This document shows positions 25,506 to 36,138 of a stretch of 64,000 nucleotides of DNA, piece after piece; within the stretch, counting starts at the first letter, position 1; every line of letters starts with the position of its first letter. The position numbers and the translations under genes are program-made. The stretch comes from Tillus elongatus (Eukaryota; Arthropoda; Insecta; Coleoptera; Cleridae): assembly GCA_964006375.1 (NCBI GenBank), contig OZ023266.1:157975792-158039791 (forward strand). Reading direction: 5' to 3'. The notes below the pieces were generated by a model, which was given only the letters and a program-made list of their open reading frames with translations, was not told the DNA's origin and did no database searches.

Positions 25506-26046
25506 GATGTAGACGATTTTAATACCATTCACAACTGGAGGTAAACAAATTTCGTATAAAAGCTTAGTTTGTATTTCAGAATTAGGTCCTACGCACCAGT
25601 AAGGACTTTTTGGGATGAAATGCGTACTTCTGTATTAAAAGTGGAGCCCCGCATCTAGTATCTTGTGTTGCAACTAGGGCGAATTGTTCGAAACAATTCA
25701 CATTTTACGAGTTCATTCTGACGTCCATAATTTAATTTCATTATTCATTGTCTGAGAAGCTGCAGTCTTGAATTACGTAACATGATCCAGTTTCGCTGGT
25801 TTCGAGGGGAAGGATTAAGGTTTTTAACTCTGGAATAACTTTGATAAACCTTTATTAAGGATGTAGTCACAGGAAGTCTAGATTTAACTAAGACGGTAAA
25901 ATGTCATGCTTCTGGAACGGCTTTGTTGTTTATTAGGTTGATTATGTTGTGTTTGTGGAAGTTTATTGTAATAAGAATTCTGTAAAGTGTAAAATATTCA
26001 CCAAACGTTATTTTGAATTTAAAGACAGTTTTAAAACCTATCTAAC
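25506..26046. other. Unclassified sequence
   Basis: Nothing recognised. Confidence 0.35.
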
Positions 26047-26351
26047 TTTTTTTTTTAATTTCAACAACAGACCACGAGGGCTTACAGCCTAAATACTATC
26101 GTACCCTGAGTGTCGACAAGAAGGAAAGTGGCAACTTGTTAATTCTGGACTTGAAAATTTGGAGGTTCGGGGTGAAGGAAAAACATGTGCCGGCGAGGAA
26201 TTACACAATTGGAAGTCCTCGGGACAAAAGAACGGCCATAAGAAGATGTTCTATGTCTGGTGACCTGGACCCCTGGTATATCTGTTGGGGGCAGCAGGTG
26301 GAGGAACTATGGAAGAAAGCTCCTCTGTGCAGTGCCGGTGCAGATATCTAT

Positions 26352-26444
<93 letters not shown>

Positions 26445-27671
26445 CACCAACGGCACATCGGTGGGCAAGAGATGGCAGCCTTTGGGTGAGAGTAGGGTCA
26501 CCGATTAGACGTATAGCTCTCTTCTGAATCGAGTCCAGGATAGCGAATGTAGAAGCGGCAGCAGCACCCCATATGTAGGAGCAGTATTCGAGGTTTGGTC
26601 TTATTTGTGAAGTATATAAGGTATAGAGATTAGCTGGTGAATAGTATTTGCGAGCCCGGAAGAGGAAACCTAATTTCTTAGCAGCCGCTTCTGCAATTGA
26701 TGTGACATGTTGGTGCCAATTGAGATTTCGATCCACAGAAATGCCAACCAGTGAAAAGGACTCATTACTTTGAATAACTTGGTTGTTTATTGTGATGGGT
26801 CTAGGGCTGGTGTATCTCTTATGAGAAAGAAAGCAAGACTGTGATTTGGTGGGGTTGAAGTGTACAAGATTTCTACTTCCCCAGTCTAATATTTTTTGGA
26901 GAACCACGGAGATAGAACCCTCCATGAGTCTGCGATCCTCATCTAATTGGGCTAAAGAGACAGACTTAGAATATTGTATATTCGAGTGGAGGGTGCTGTC
27001 GTCCGCGTAACTGTGAACTGGGTTGGATGTGCTAGAGAGGAGGTCATTGATGTGGAGAAGAAACAATGTAGGGGCTAAAACTGAACTTGAGGAACTCCTG
27101 CATGAATTGGATACAGTTTAGAGAAATGGCCATCTACGACAACAGAAATGCTCCGGTTGGAGAGGAAATTTGCTGTCCAGGTACATAGTTTTGGTGGTAG
27201 ACCATAGGCCGGTAGTTTATTAAGCAGCGCTGCGTGCCAGACCTGGTCGAATGATTTGCATATGTCTAGAGCAACAAAATGGGATTCACCGTGTAGTTCC
27301 ATAGACAGGTTCCAAGAATGGGTGACAAAGGAAAGAAGGTCGGCAGTTGATTTGTGGTGACGGAATCCATACCCTCCTGTCGTGGATTAGACTGTGTTTT
27401 TCAAGACATTTTAGTAATTCGGTGTTTATATACTTTTCCATCACTTTAGAGACGACTGATAGGAGAGAAATTGGCCTGTAGTTGCTAGGAAGCGCTTTGG
27501 ATCCTTTCTTGGGGACGGGTTATACTCGAGCAGTTTTCCAGTTACTAGGGAATATGCCTCTATTGTAAGATATCTGAAACAGACGAGTCAGGACAGGAGC
27601 AAGTGCTGGTGTGCATTTTTTGAGAAGAATTGATGGGATCTCGTCAAGGCCAGAGCCTTTTCTCGTATTAA
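26047..27671 (-). pseudogene. CR1/Jockey-type LINE ORF2, RT to 3' end (copy A, 3' part)
   Basis: Minus strand. The RT palm is visible, with HSYADDSTLH (catalytic YADD), ILDWGSRNLV and thumb blocks LVGISVDRNLNW, FRARKYYSPANLYTLYTSQIRPNLEYCSYIWG and QKRAIRLIGDP. Upstream (27075-27671) a frameshifted run carries RKGSGLDEIPS, KSFDQVWHAALLNKL and ISVVVDGHFSKLYPIHAGVPQ. Stops and shifts make it a pseudogene. A (CT)n expansion encodes a long Ser-Leu run at the C-terminus. The 3' end carries an A-rich tail (T-run at 26047-26056). Its 5' half continues at 30241, beyond the piggyBac insertion. In life it would reverse-transcribe its RNA at a nicked target. Confidence 0.88.
26354..26442. repeat. (GA)n/(CT)n microsatellite inside LINE copy A
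   Basis: About 88 bp of uninterrupted AG. In the LINE sense strand it is CT in the C-terminal coding region, where copy D (51140-51180) has only a short, imperfect CT tract. Confidence 0.95.
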
Positions 27672-27800
27672 CCCATTTGTGCCCACGGTAGTTTTTTTTT
27701 CGAAAAATACTACAAAATTAACATTTTTGTAATGAATCGTATTAGTACAACATAGAAAAATTTTTTTTTTAAATTTCGAAAATATGGGAAAAAAACTGGC

Positions 27801-27816
27801 GTACTCATTTGAGTAC
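27801..27816. promoter_or_regulatory. Subterminal palindrome, piggyBac left end
   Basis: GTACTCATTTGAGTAC, followed by agcgggcacaatt, which echoes the terminal repeat. A possible transposase-binding site. Confidence 0.5.
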
Positions 27817-27984
27817 AGCGGGCACAATTGGTAGCTATGATTGCTAAAAGTTCAAATGTATTAAAATCACATTTTTAACCAATAAGAAAAATTAAAACAC
27901 AATATCAGATGCAAAAACGTTATAATATCAAACTTACATAGAATAATATATAAAAAAATAATAATATATAAAAAGACGTTGCCA

Positions 27985-29808
27985 CTAGCGGTTGCTGTGA
28001 AATTGAATGAAGCATTCTCTCTCAATACACAAAGTAACATTACATTTTATACACCTCCAGCGTGCTCTGAGATGACATTGCCTGCAGCGTAATTGTTTTC
28101 CAAGTTTTTCAGGGAAATGACCACCTTCATCTTGTACGATACTGCGGGGAACAGAGGCAGACGGTCTTGTTTTAGAATAAGTAGCCTTTCTGAAACAGCT
28201 TAGATAATGACGTGTGACACTTCGAATGAATGACAGCAGATCAACGTTCTTATTGGCACTGTTGAGTATGTGAATTCTCCAAGCATTTACAAGAGTGAGA
28301 TTTACCATATGGGTAAAAATTGCCCACCACCATTTTTTTCCCTGGATAGAGATCCTATAATTGTTAACACCTTGATCGAGAAGGTCTACCCCTCCCATTG
28401 ATAGGTTGTATTTACGAAACAACTGTGGCTGGGGGACATCTATTTTCTCTTTTTTCACCGAAGACCAACGTTTGACCCTTGATTGTGGTTCGATATTGTC
28501 GTAATTCGTTGCCATGGTGACGATATTATTATCTTTCCATTTGACAAATAGTAGAGAGTTAGTTGTGTCGAACATATATTGAAAATGTCCTCGTTCTTTA
28601 TTGTTCATATCGTTTTTAGGTGGCAACGGGCATTTTTTTGTCCTATTCTCCCTAACTGTTCCTGTTGCTCTAAATCCTTTCTCTCGTAACATTTTCAATA
28701 AGCTATGGCTTGTAAAATAATTATCAAAAAATACGGCGTGGTCCGATGGTTGAGCAACACATTCTAAGAGTTCTAAGACAACTTTAGATCCAAGAGGTAA
28801 TGTAGACTTCGTTTGGTTTTCAGTTGAGATTCTGGATGGTTTTGCCCCGCAGTAAACGTCAAAATTATAACAATACCCAGTTGAGCTGCAAAGCATCCAT
28901 TCTTTATACCCAAATCTCACTGGTTTTCCTCTAATGAACTGCTTTGCAGAATGGTGTCCGAAGTATTTCACCATTGCCTCGTCTATGGAAAGGTCAGGGT
29001 GGAAAATTCCCCACTGTTGGAAGTTTTTATTCAGCATCGTTATCAGAGGTCTTAGTTTGAACATTTTATCGTTTTTATCCAGTTTCGAATTGTCGGCAAA
29101 ATGCAGATACTTTTTCATTTCATAATAACGATTTCGGGACATAGCTTTGGATACACAGGGTACTGCTAGATCATCATCTAAATTCCAGAATAAACGTTCC
29201 CTAGGTAGTTTGTGATATCCACTAAACATCAAAATACCTAAGAAGACCTTGATCTCATCCTCAGTGATCGAAAATGTGTGGTCATTTTTTTGGGCTGCAT
29301 AGACCATCGACTGCTCTGCAATATGCTTGAAAATTTCTCTATCGAAGAGTCTCTCGAACGTCTGTATGGGAGTTTCATTATATGTACACTCTTTCAGATA
29401 ATTCAAACGATCAATATATCCATTAGTTTCGGTCATTTCCAGGTTGCCTATATCTTCACTCCACATAATAGGCTCAGGTTCTTTGTCGGTTTTGGTTTTT
29501 TTTCTTGGATTTGAAAAATCCTGAACAGCTCCAGTCGCAAGTTCAGACAATGGAATATCGTCATCGTCACTGTCATAACGGACTTCAACTTCCCCAGGTA
29601 CATCAGTCGGAAAATGTGACGTATCACATTCATCTTCGTCGATATTTTCTTCATCGGTTTGGGTGTCCACATCTGGAGGAATAAGAACAATGTCTGCACG
29701 TTCGTGACTTGAACTGGCAACATCGTCAAGCGCACTTTCAAGTCTTTTGTGACGCCTACCATAGAAAGATATAGCACTTATTGATGAAAAGTCCTCAGCA
29801 TTCATCAT
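27985..29808 (-). CDS. piggyBac transposase
   Basis: 607 codons with no frame breaks. A long acidic N-terminus (residues ~40-115: DVDTQTDEENIDEDE, DSDDDDIPLSEL) is followed by a basic PRKKTKTDKE patch. The RNase H-like core carries the three catalytic Asp: Asp276 (LSIDEAMVKY), Asp362 (VFFDNYFTS) and Asp475 (MGGVDLLDQ). These correspond to the DDD triad of the family, with YKEWMLCSSTGY and GTVRENR blocks in the usual order. A Cys-rich C-terminal domain (from ~575: CRQC, CIKC, CIEREC, then His) is expected to bind zinc and the terminal DNA. Length and order match the family. It excises cleanly and reinserts at TTAA in the nucleus. The start is the first ATG after stops; Met1-Met2 are adjacent. 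Confidence 0.95.
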   Translation of the reverse strand: MMNAEDFSSISAISFYGRRHKRLESALDDVASSSHERADIVLIPPDVDTQTDEENIDEDECDTSHFPTDVPGEVEVRYDSDDDDIPLSELATGAVQDFSNPRKKTKTDKEPEPIMWSEDIGNLEMTETNGYIDRLNYLKECTYNETPIQTFERLFDREIFKHIAEQSMVYAAQKNDHTFSITEDEIKVFLGILMFSGYHKLPRERLFWNLDDDLAVPCVSKAMSRNRYYEMKKYLHFADNSKLDKNDKMFKLRPLITMLNKNFQQWGIFHPDLSIDEAMVKYFGHHSAKQFIRGKPVRFGYKEWMLCSSTGYCYNFDVYCGAKPSRISTENQTKSTLPLGSKVVLELLECVAQPSDHAVFFDNYFTSHSLLKMLREKGFRATGTVRENRTKKCPLPPKNDMNNKERGHFQYMFDTTNSLLFVKWKDNNIVTMATNYDNIEPQSRVKRWSSVKKEKIDVPQPQLFRKYNLSMGGVDLLDQGVNNYRISIQGKKWWWAIFTHMVNLTLVNAWRIHILNSANKNVDLLSFIRSVTRHYLSCFRKATYSKTRPSASVPRSIVQDEGGHFPEKLGKQLRCRQCHLRARWRCIKCNVTLCIERECFIQFHSNR

Positions 29809-29866
29809 ATCAATCGACCTGCAACAAAACTAATTATAATAATTTTTGACCACGTGTGTGCTCAGT

Positions 29867-29882
29867 GTACTCATATGAGTAC
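29867..29882. promoter_or_regulatory. Subterminal palindrome, piggyBac right side (inner)
   Basis: GTACTCATATGAGTAC, a perfect 16-bp palindrome just upstream of the transposase start. It may bind transposase or act in promoter control. Confidence 0.5.
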
Positions 29883-30208
29883 ATCAACCTAGCATGCTAC
29901 TGTGCAACTAAGTAAAGTAAAATGTAACTCTGCAATATAGCTATTACCCTTGAATACATACCTGACAATGTGTCTATGATAACAGAATCCTAAATAAATG
30001 GATTTTTTCAACAGAAATTTGAGCACAAACGACCTCAAAACACTTGCAACTTTGTTCACAAAATCAGCTGTTGTCTTGTCAATTACCAACAGCGCCCTCT
30101 TCCGCCAAAACTACATAAGTTGACTTCTTGAATATACTAGATGCCTACCATGTGGAATTTATTTACATTTTAAGCGCTAGATGTCACTTGTGATACAATT
30201 TGTGAGCT

Positions 30209-30224
30209 GTACCCATGCGAGTAC
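30209..30224. promoter_or_regulatory. Subterminal palindrome, piggyBac right end
   Basis: GTACCCATGCGAGTAC, about 16 bp from the right terminus, a diverged copy of the other two palindromes. Confidence 0.5.
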
Positions 30225-30240
30225 AATGGGAACAAATGGG

Positions 30241-31603
30241 TTAAGAGAAGAGAGCATCTTTCGTACCTTTTTAGTTTTGAAAATGATATCTGTCATTTTA
30301 TGCGCGACATTAGGGACTGTTGGTGATTAAACATTTGGAGGTGGGTTGAGAGTAGAATTTCCTGCAAACAACGAGGCAAAAAGTTCAGCCTTGCCCAGGG
30401 CGGTAGAAACAATTTCATCCCCTGAGACAAGAGGTGGAAACGTGCTCTTGCAGAAATTATTCCCAATAGATTTAGCAAGAGTCCAGAAGGGTTTACTGCC
30501 GCTGGAGCATAAGAGGACTTTGTTTTTTATGTGGTTATTAAACGAGTTTCTTGCCTCAGAAAGAATGCGGACATAGCGGTTTCTTGCGTCGTTAAATGCT
30601 TGACGGTTTTGTTGACTGGGATTGTGTAGACGCTTTTTGTGAGCTTTGGCCTTTTCAAGTCTGGCCTGGTCACAGGATTTAGATAACCAGGGCTTTTGAT
30701 TGGCTCCAGAGGTTTTCTGTGTACGTGGATAAAATAATTCCATGCCAGCTTGGATAATTTCGGTGACGTTTTGTGTGATAGACAGTGAGATTGACAGACG
30801 GCCATGGAAATGAGGAAAAGTAATCTCACATTTCGTCCCAGTTCGCGGAGTTGTAGTGCCAAACGATACGTGGGTGTGATGACTGTGTGACCTCGGGTTG
30901 CATTGCGCAGGAAGCAGTGACCATGCCGTGGTCTGAGTGACCCAGGGGGACGGTGACTGATATCTTATAGCAGTCAGGATTTGTAGTAAGGAGGAGATCC
31001 AAGGGATTTGAGCTGTGTGTTGACATGCGAGGAAAGTAAGTAGGTTGCTGAACCATGTTGGTTAAAGAATTGCTGACTGCAAAGGCCTCCGCTGTTCTTC
31101 TTTGTGGATCGGTTTTTGAAGAGCCTAGCCATTCCTTATTATGGACATTGAAGTCACCAAGAATAGTGACCTCGAAGGAAGGATATTCAGAAATCAGATG
31201 GTCGGTTTTTTTCAGAAAGGTAGTCAAAGAGCTGGACAAAGTTGTTGTCAGAAGGTGACCGGTAAATGTAACAGATTAATTTAGTTGCAGCCCTGAGAGA
31301 GATTTTATCCATAGTATGTATTTCCTTCCAGCTTCTAAATTGAAGAGTCTGGTGCAGGATAGATTGCTACGGACGTACGTGCACACGCCTCCATGCAATC
31401 TAAAAGAAGGAAGGAGCTCTTACCCCAGGAAATTAAGGTTATTAGTGGCTGTTTTGGCACTATTTGAGTTTCGGTGAGGAAGAGGAGTTGGGGCCTATTA
31501 GCCTGTAGGAAATGGTGGACGGAGTTCAGGTTAGAATTTAGGCCACATATATTCGAGAAGGATATGTTAAATATTGATGCTGGCGCCCCTTGTACACCCC
31601 TCT
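30241..31603 (-). pseudogene. CR1/Jockey-type LINE ORF2, endonuclease to RT N-terminus (copy A, 5' part)
   Basis: The minus strand gives an AP-endonuclease region in pieces: NISFSNICGLNSNLNSVHHFLQ and LLFLTETQI (31335-31603), then VTILGDFNVHNKEWLG and LGHSDHGMV (30826-31239). These are the hallmark ETQ, GDFN and SDH motifs. The EN-RT linker follows (KPWLSKSCDQARLEKAKAHKKRLH, SFNNHIKNKV, SKPFWTLAKSIGNN; 30327-30743). Several frameshifts break the ORF. It joins directly to 27671 across the piggyBac. Homology with copy C ends at about 31603, so the 5' end is truncated or diverged. Confidence 0.87.
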
Positions 31604-31869
31604 CATATAATTTAATCAACCATTACTACTTCCTAATAAGTTTCCTTGCATGGTTATCTTAAAAATGCAATGCTTTTGACATTTGGATTAAAATTTAGTC
31701 AAAATTTCATCATTTGCAGCCACAAGTCTGTCTGGATGGTGGCTGTATTGTTTCCAGCAGTATGCTTAACGCTACTACTTAACGGCGTAGACGGTACAGC
31801 CAGCGACGCCAGCTGTCCGCTGTCCCATTAACCCTCTTTTTCCTTAACCATATTACCCTACTCCTTTCT
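31604..31869. other. Junction sequence between two LINEs
   Basis: No homology to the other LINE copies in this window and no gene. It may include the 5' untranslated region of the next element. Confidence 0.3.
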
Positions 31870-33538
31870 CCATCCCCACCTGGGCCCCAGGGTTAATTGG
31901 TGGCACACCTATGGAAATGGAGCAACACCAAAGCCTCGGAAAAATGCCGCCTGTCTGGAGCCGGCGCTGGACATGACGGCATGAGGGACGTCGGTGGCGG
32001 AGTGCTGGTGAGGCGGGCCCCTGTCATGCAATAAATTATAGCCCAAAATCAACAACAGGGGAGCCTAGTAAGACCAAGAGCTGTACTCACTGAGGAAGCT
32101 GCGCAGAAAAATCAGCCAGCGCTCACTCATATGGGATTACCAAGACGGCGAATGAAATGGATATGGACATGAACGAAACAATTATGTGCATTTACTACAC
32201 AGTTACACAACTCGGCAGCAGACGACTGGATATAGGCAACAACTTCACACCGAATTTCCCAGAGTGTACCCACACATACAGGTGACTCAACAAAGAGTAG
32301 CGCATCAGTATCGTGCCATACTTAGGAATAACGGGTACGGAAAATAACGTGATCCTGTTTGATGGTAGTAATCTGCAACCTGTACATACTAAGCAAGAAG
32401 AGCACGTCAAGGGTACGCAAGAAAATCAGGAACTCATCGACAAACTGGCCACAGAAATTAGTCGTGCAGTCGCGGAGTATGAAGGAACAAATATAGGCTA
32501 AGATCATCTAAAAAGCTAGCAATTATATTGGAACATTGGAACAGAATAATTTTGCCATCGCACTTTCTAGAGATCAACACATTAGAGCACATGCATACAC
32601 TGATTTACTGTGCAGCAACTGCAGCAATTAAAACTTTAGGCCTTAAGAGTTCTGATCCAAGGTCCAATCACAGAGACTGGCGTCAAAGAGTTCCCCTGTG
32701 GGTAAAAAGATTGATAAGTATAGTGGAAACACTTCGAAAAGAAATTGGACAACTGATGCAATACACTGGGGGAGTACAGAAAAGAAAATAGCAGAAACCA
32801 GTAGAGGAAATATAAGGCCGAGTTCGATGACACTCGGCACAAGACCCCAGTCAACCACACGGCACAGGAATGTTTGAACACCTTAAAACAGAAGATTTCT
32901 GCATATGCAGAACACCTGAGGAGATATAAAGCGAGCAACAATAGGAAGTGCCACAAGACAATGTTTGAACGCTCTGAAAGGACTGTCTGCCGTCAGCTTA
33001 ATTTAGCTACAAATGCAGCCACCGATACTTTTCCAAATAAGGAACAAATTGAAGAGTTCTCGAAAAGTCAACTAGCCACACCAGCCTTCTGCAATAATGG
33101 CGCCAGCTGGGTTAACGAAGGACACCGAGCTTGTCAGAGTTATGAACAGATACATCATGAGCCGTTTGCCACAAATGAAATCTCCTAGCTTATTAAGAGC
33201 TTTATAACTGGAAGGTACCCGGGCCAACAGTGTTCTGCAGACCCCGGCAGTTATCGGCCAATAACGTGTCTCCCGAGTCTATAGAAGTTGATCACATCCT
33301 GTCTTGGGAAACGCATATATGCGCACTGCTAACGAAACAACATAATTGCGAGCCAGCAAAAAGGGTGTGCCAAAGGATCTATGGGATGCAAAGAACAGCT
33401 AATAGTTCATTCAGTTGTATGCAATCAAATCTTTTTGCTGACTACGTGGATTACAAAGGCATTTGATTCAGTTCCACACAAATGGCTTATAAGTGTGCTG
33501 AAGATCTAAAAAAATCGCTACTTATATTCTGAGGTTCC

Positions 33539-34175
33539 TTGAACACAAAAAGTGAGTTACAGGTACAAACGGGTGATACCATCGTAATCACCATGATACT
33601 AATTAGAAGAGGTATATTTCAAGGCGACTCACTAAGCCCAATGTGGTTCTGCCTCGCATTGAATCCACTATCAAACCGCCTGAACTCCACCAGATATGGC
33701 TTCAGTATCAAAAGCAATGGAAGGGAGCAAATGAGGCCAAATCATCTTCTGTATAAGGATGATCTTAAGCTGATGTCCTCCACAAAGAACCACCTGGAAC
33801 AACTCCTTAAAATCGTGGGATGGTTTTCCAGAGATATTGACATGCAGTTTGGGCTTATGTGTACTCAGGGGAAAAATACAACCAGGTGTATATGAAATGC
33901 AGGCCGCCCAGCAAATTGCCTGGATGGATGTTAAAAAGTGTTACCAATACCTGGGAATACAGCATGCGAGGAAAATAAACCATGCGGTAATGAAAAACGA
34001 TCTGACAAATGAGTTTACGAAACGAGTAGAGCAGGTGGTGCGATCGCATCTTAACGGCAAAAGCCTGACTAAAGCTCTTAATAAATATGCATGTTCTGCA
34101 CTTAGCCTTTCATTTGGGGTTATGTACTGGTGTAAAACATCGAAAACCTACAACGGAAAGCGCGAACACTTCTAA
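33539..34175 (+). pseudogene. Reverse transcriptase region of the R2-like LINE
   Basis: Two overlapping frames encode RGIFQGDSLSPMWFCLALNPLS (RT motif), then HLLYKDDLKLM in the position of the catalytic YxDD, and then YLGIQHARKINHA and VVRSHLNGKSLTKALNKYA from the thumb region. The catalytic box is YKDD rather than YADD or YMDD. A one-base shift near 33880 breaks the frame. Non-functional. Confidence 0.8.
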
Positions 34176-34479
34176 CAAAATCCAAAAAGCATCACCCCCG
34201 TAATGCTATCGAGCGAGTAACCCTAACTAGAAACCAAGGTGGAAGAGGAATGTCGGATATTGGTAAACAGTTAGACCAGAAGATATTGAATCTACGTACA
34301 CATTTCCACAAGCGGGCGGATACTTCACTGTGCCATATGCGAGGCAGATGCTTCAACACCGCTACAATTAAAAGAAAGCGAAATACAAAGTCACCATTGG
34401 ACTGATCAGGACAAGCTGCAATCTTGGATGTAGAAGCCTTTCCATGGGCGACATCTGAATGAAACCTCACAGGCACGTG

Positions 34480-35070
34480 TCGACAAATTGACGTCGAACT
34501 ACTGGTTGGTGCCCGCACAGATGTTTCCAGAGACAGGGGGGTTTTTGCTGGCCATACAAGACCAGGTCATCCCAACAAGAAGCTACCCGAAGTATATAGT
34601 TGGAGATAATTCGGTCCAAGATGACAAATGTAGATTTGGGTGTCAGTCATCCGAGACTATCCAGCACGTCGCCGAAGCATGTCAAGCATTTGCTGCAGAA
34701 TATTATAAAGAGAGGCACGACGCGGTTGAGAAAATACGTCCAACCATTGTACCGAGATCCGACCGTGCTTACAGACCAACGAGTTGCTCACAACAGGCCA
34801 GATATAATAATATTTGATAAGTCCTGCAAGGAAGTGACGCTGATTGATGTGGCCATTCCGAATACTAATAATCTAGATATACAGTACAACGAGAAAATCA
34901 TTAAGTACAGATACCTAGAGATACAAGTAAAGAGACAGTGGAGGCCAGATAGTGTCCGAGTGATTTCAATAGTTATGTCGTCAACTGGTGTGGTTCCTAA
35001 GAATCTTCGAGAGAACATTAAGCGACTGGATCTTGGAGACCACCTTTATAAGGTTATGCAGAAGCCGTAA
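34480..35070 (+). pseudogene. CCHC knuckle and restriction-like endonuclease of the R2-like LINE
   Basis: ETGGFLLAIQDQVIPTRSYPKYIV is followed by a CCHC knuckle (CRFGCQSSETIQHVAEAC). In a second frame comes the endonuclease: NRPDIIIFDKSCKEVTLIDVAIP, the RPD...D pattern of the PD-(D/E)XK fold seen in R2-type proteins, then EKIIKYRYLEIQVKRQW. The frame changes between knuckle and nuclease, so it is a pseudogene. In the family this nuclease nicks the target to prime reverse transcription. Confidence 0.8.
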
Positions 35071-35274
35071 TACTTGCAACTGCCCATACCGGGTGAAGAT
35101 TACTGGGAAATGAGGATGTGTCGCGTTGTCGTTCAGGGCCCGATAACTTGGAAATGGTTCCATCTGAGCTCAGTCCCTTTGGTATCTGAGATACCTGGGA
35201 TAATTGAATGTGCGCCTTTAAGAGAATGTGAAAGTCCTTCAAGCTAAAGCCGATAATAGTAATAATAAACTTTA

Positions 35275-35636
35275 TATACGAAAGCGTTTAGCTGTCCTGT
35301 TATCTAACATTTTTGATTTATTTTAGATTATCTCTACATGGTGATTATTATCCCAAATAAGTCGAGCCACGCATGATCTAACTATAGTACCGTATTTTAG
35401 TTGTGCACAATGTTCTTTAAATCTAATTTTAAAGGATATTTTAGTTTTCCCGACTTATTTAAGACCACAATCTGTACAACTTTTTTCATAGATCCCCGAC
35501 ATTTTAGTGGTATTATCTTTAGTCTTTTGGGTTACTTAGCAAATATTTTAAAGTATTGTTTGTCGAAAATGTTAGTTGCAAATTGGCTTTCCGTAAAAAT
35601 ACTATCTAGACCCCTCGTGATTCGCGCTTTAAATGG
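35275..35636 (-). pseudogene. Penelope-like element fragment with GIY-YIG endonuclease
   Basis: The minus strand reads MSGIYEKSCTDCGLK, then a stop where the Tyr of YVG is expected, then VGKTKISFKIRFKEH and SCVARLIWDNNHHV. This is the GIY-(X)-YIG nuclease found at the C-terminus of Penelope-like RT elements, with the family's Cys pair (CTDC). The preceding segment (FKIFAK, NPKD-like) fits the usual linker but is frameshifted. The RT domain itself is not seen. The fragment stops exactly at the SINE target duplication. Confidence 0.72.
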
Positions 35637-35647
35637 TAAGCATTTAG

Positions 35648-35826
35648 TTGTTGTTTTTTTTTTTTTTAATTTAATATTATTAGCTGCGGCATCTCAGGCC
35701 ATTAGCACATTCATTTCCCATCATTCAATATTTTTACAAATTTTCCAGACAAAGTCAACTTGGCTCGCCCAGAAATCGAACCCGCTTAGCAGGCTGGCAC
35801 CTATCAACCTGCGCCACGAGGGCGTT
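35648..35826 (-). mobile_element. tRNA-derived SINE with target duplication
   Basis: On the minus strand a tRNA-like head (35762-35824) has a pol III A box (GTGGCGCAGGTTGATAGG) and B box (GGGTTCGATTTC). It is followed by an unrelated body of ~90 bp and an A-tail (T-run at about 35654-35667). An 11-bp direct repeat TAAGCATTTAG flanks it (35637-35647 and 35827-35837), confirming retroposition. The anticodon-loop-like CTGCTAA suggests a tRNA-Ser(GCT) ancestor, but the cloverleaf is degenerate. Confidence 0.78.
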
Positions 35827-35837
35827 TAAGCATTTAG

Positions 35838-36138
35838 GTTAATACATTTTAATGTGTATACAAATTTTTAACTGAATTGGAATGTGATTATCATTGTATT
35901 TTCTAATACCTGTATTTTTTGTAGTTTTGTATTGTAGTTTTGTATTATATTCTCTAATACGGGAAACGAATCTGTTGGCTAACTTATGATAAGGTGTATT
36001 AACGTAACTTGTTGCTGCTCTAACACGAACGTTTGGCTTATTAATTTTTGGCTATCCATATCTCGTACTTGCGTATTTTTATATAAAATATAGAAACAGA
36101 ACGCAGAATCACCCAAAACACAAAAATAATAACAGAGA
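35838..36138. other. Unclassified, possibly Penelope-like terminal sequence
   Basis: AT-rich with several stop codons in all frames. The block from about 36092 pairs with 36780-36830 as an inverted repeat (see hammerhead entries). Confidence 0.35.

Larger units (their letters stand above)
27672..30240 (-). mobile_element. piggyBac element, intact
   Basis: 2569 bp flanked by TTAA on both sides (27668-27671 and 30241-30244), the hallmark target duplication. The terminal repeats begin CCCATTTGTGCCCAC at the left; the right end inverted reads CCCATTTGTTCCCAT. It interrupts the LINE copy A reading frame precisely (LSSLN|TRKGS), so the pre-insertion site can be read off the sequence. One complete transposase ORF lies inside. 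Three GTACYCATNYGAGTAC palindromes lie in the subterminal regions. Confidence 0.95.
31870..35262 (+). mobile_element. R2/R4-type LINE with restriction-like endonuclease, degenerate
   Basis: A ~3.4-kb non-LTR element on the plus strand, coding in many short frames. The order is an N-terminal region (PRRRMKWIW, QQRVAHQYRAI), RT, a CCHC knuckle and a C-terminal restriction-like endonuclease. The 3' end is an AT-rich tail (taataataaac, ~35252-35262). This order and the PD-type nuclease mark the R2/R4/NeSL group, distinct from the AP-endonuclease LINEs around it. Many frameshifts show it is old. Confidence 0.8.

Noticed and set aside
26136..26527. Plus-strand frames with Arg-Glu runs
   Set aside because: Antisense of the LINE C-terminus and its CT repeat; the sense strand carries recognisable RT motifs.
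28934..29777. Other frames overlapping the piggyBac transposase
   Set aside because: Shadows of the 607-codon ORF; no independent domain.
30826..31258. Separate host endonuclease gene
   Set aside because: The GDFN and SDH motifs belong to the LINE copy A endonuclease and align with copies C and D.
35762..35824. tRNA-Ser gene
   Set aside because: The cloverleaf does not close, and an A-tail plus target duplication show it is the head of a SINE.
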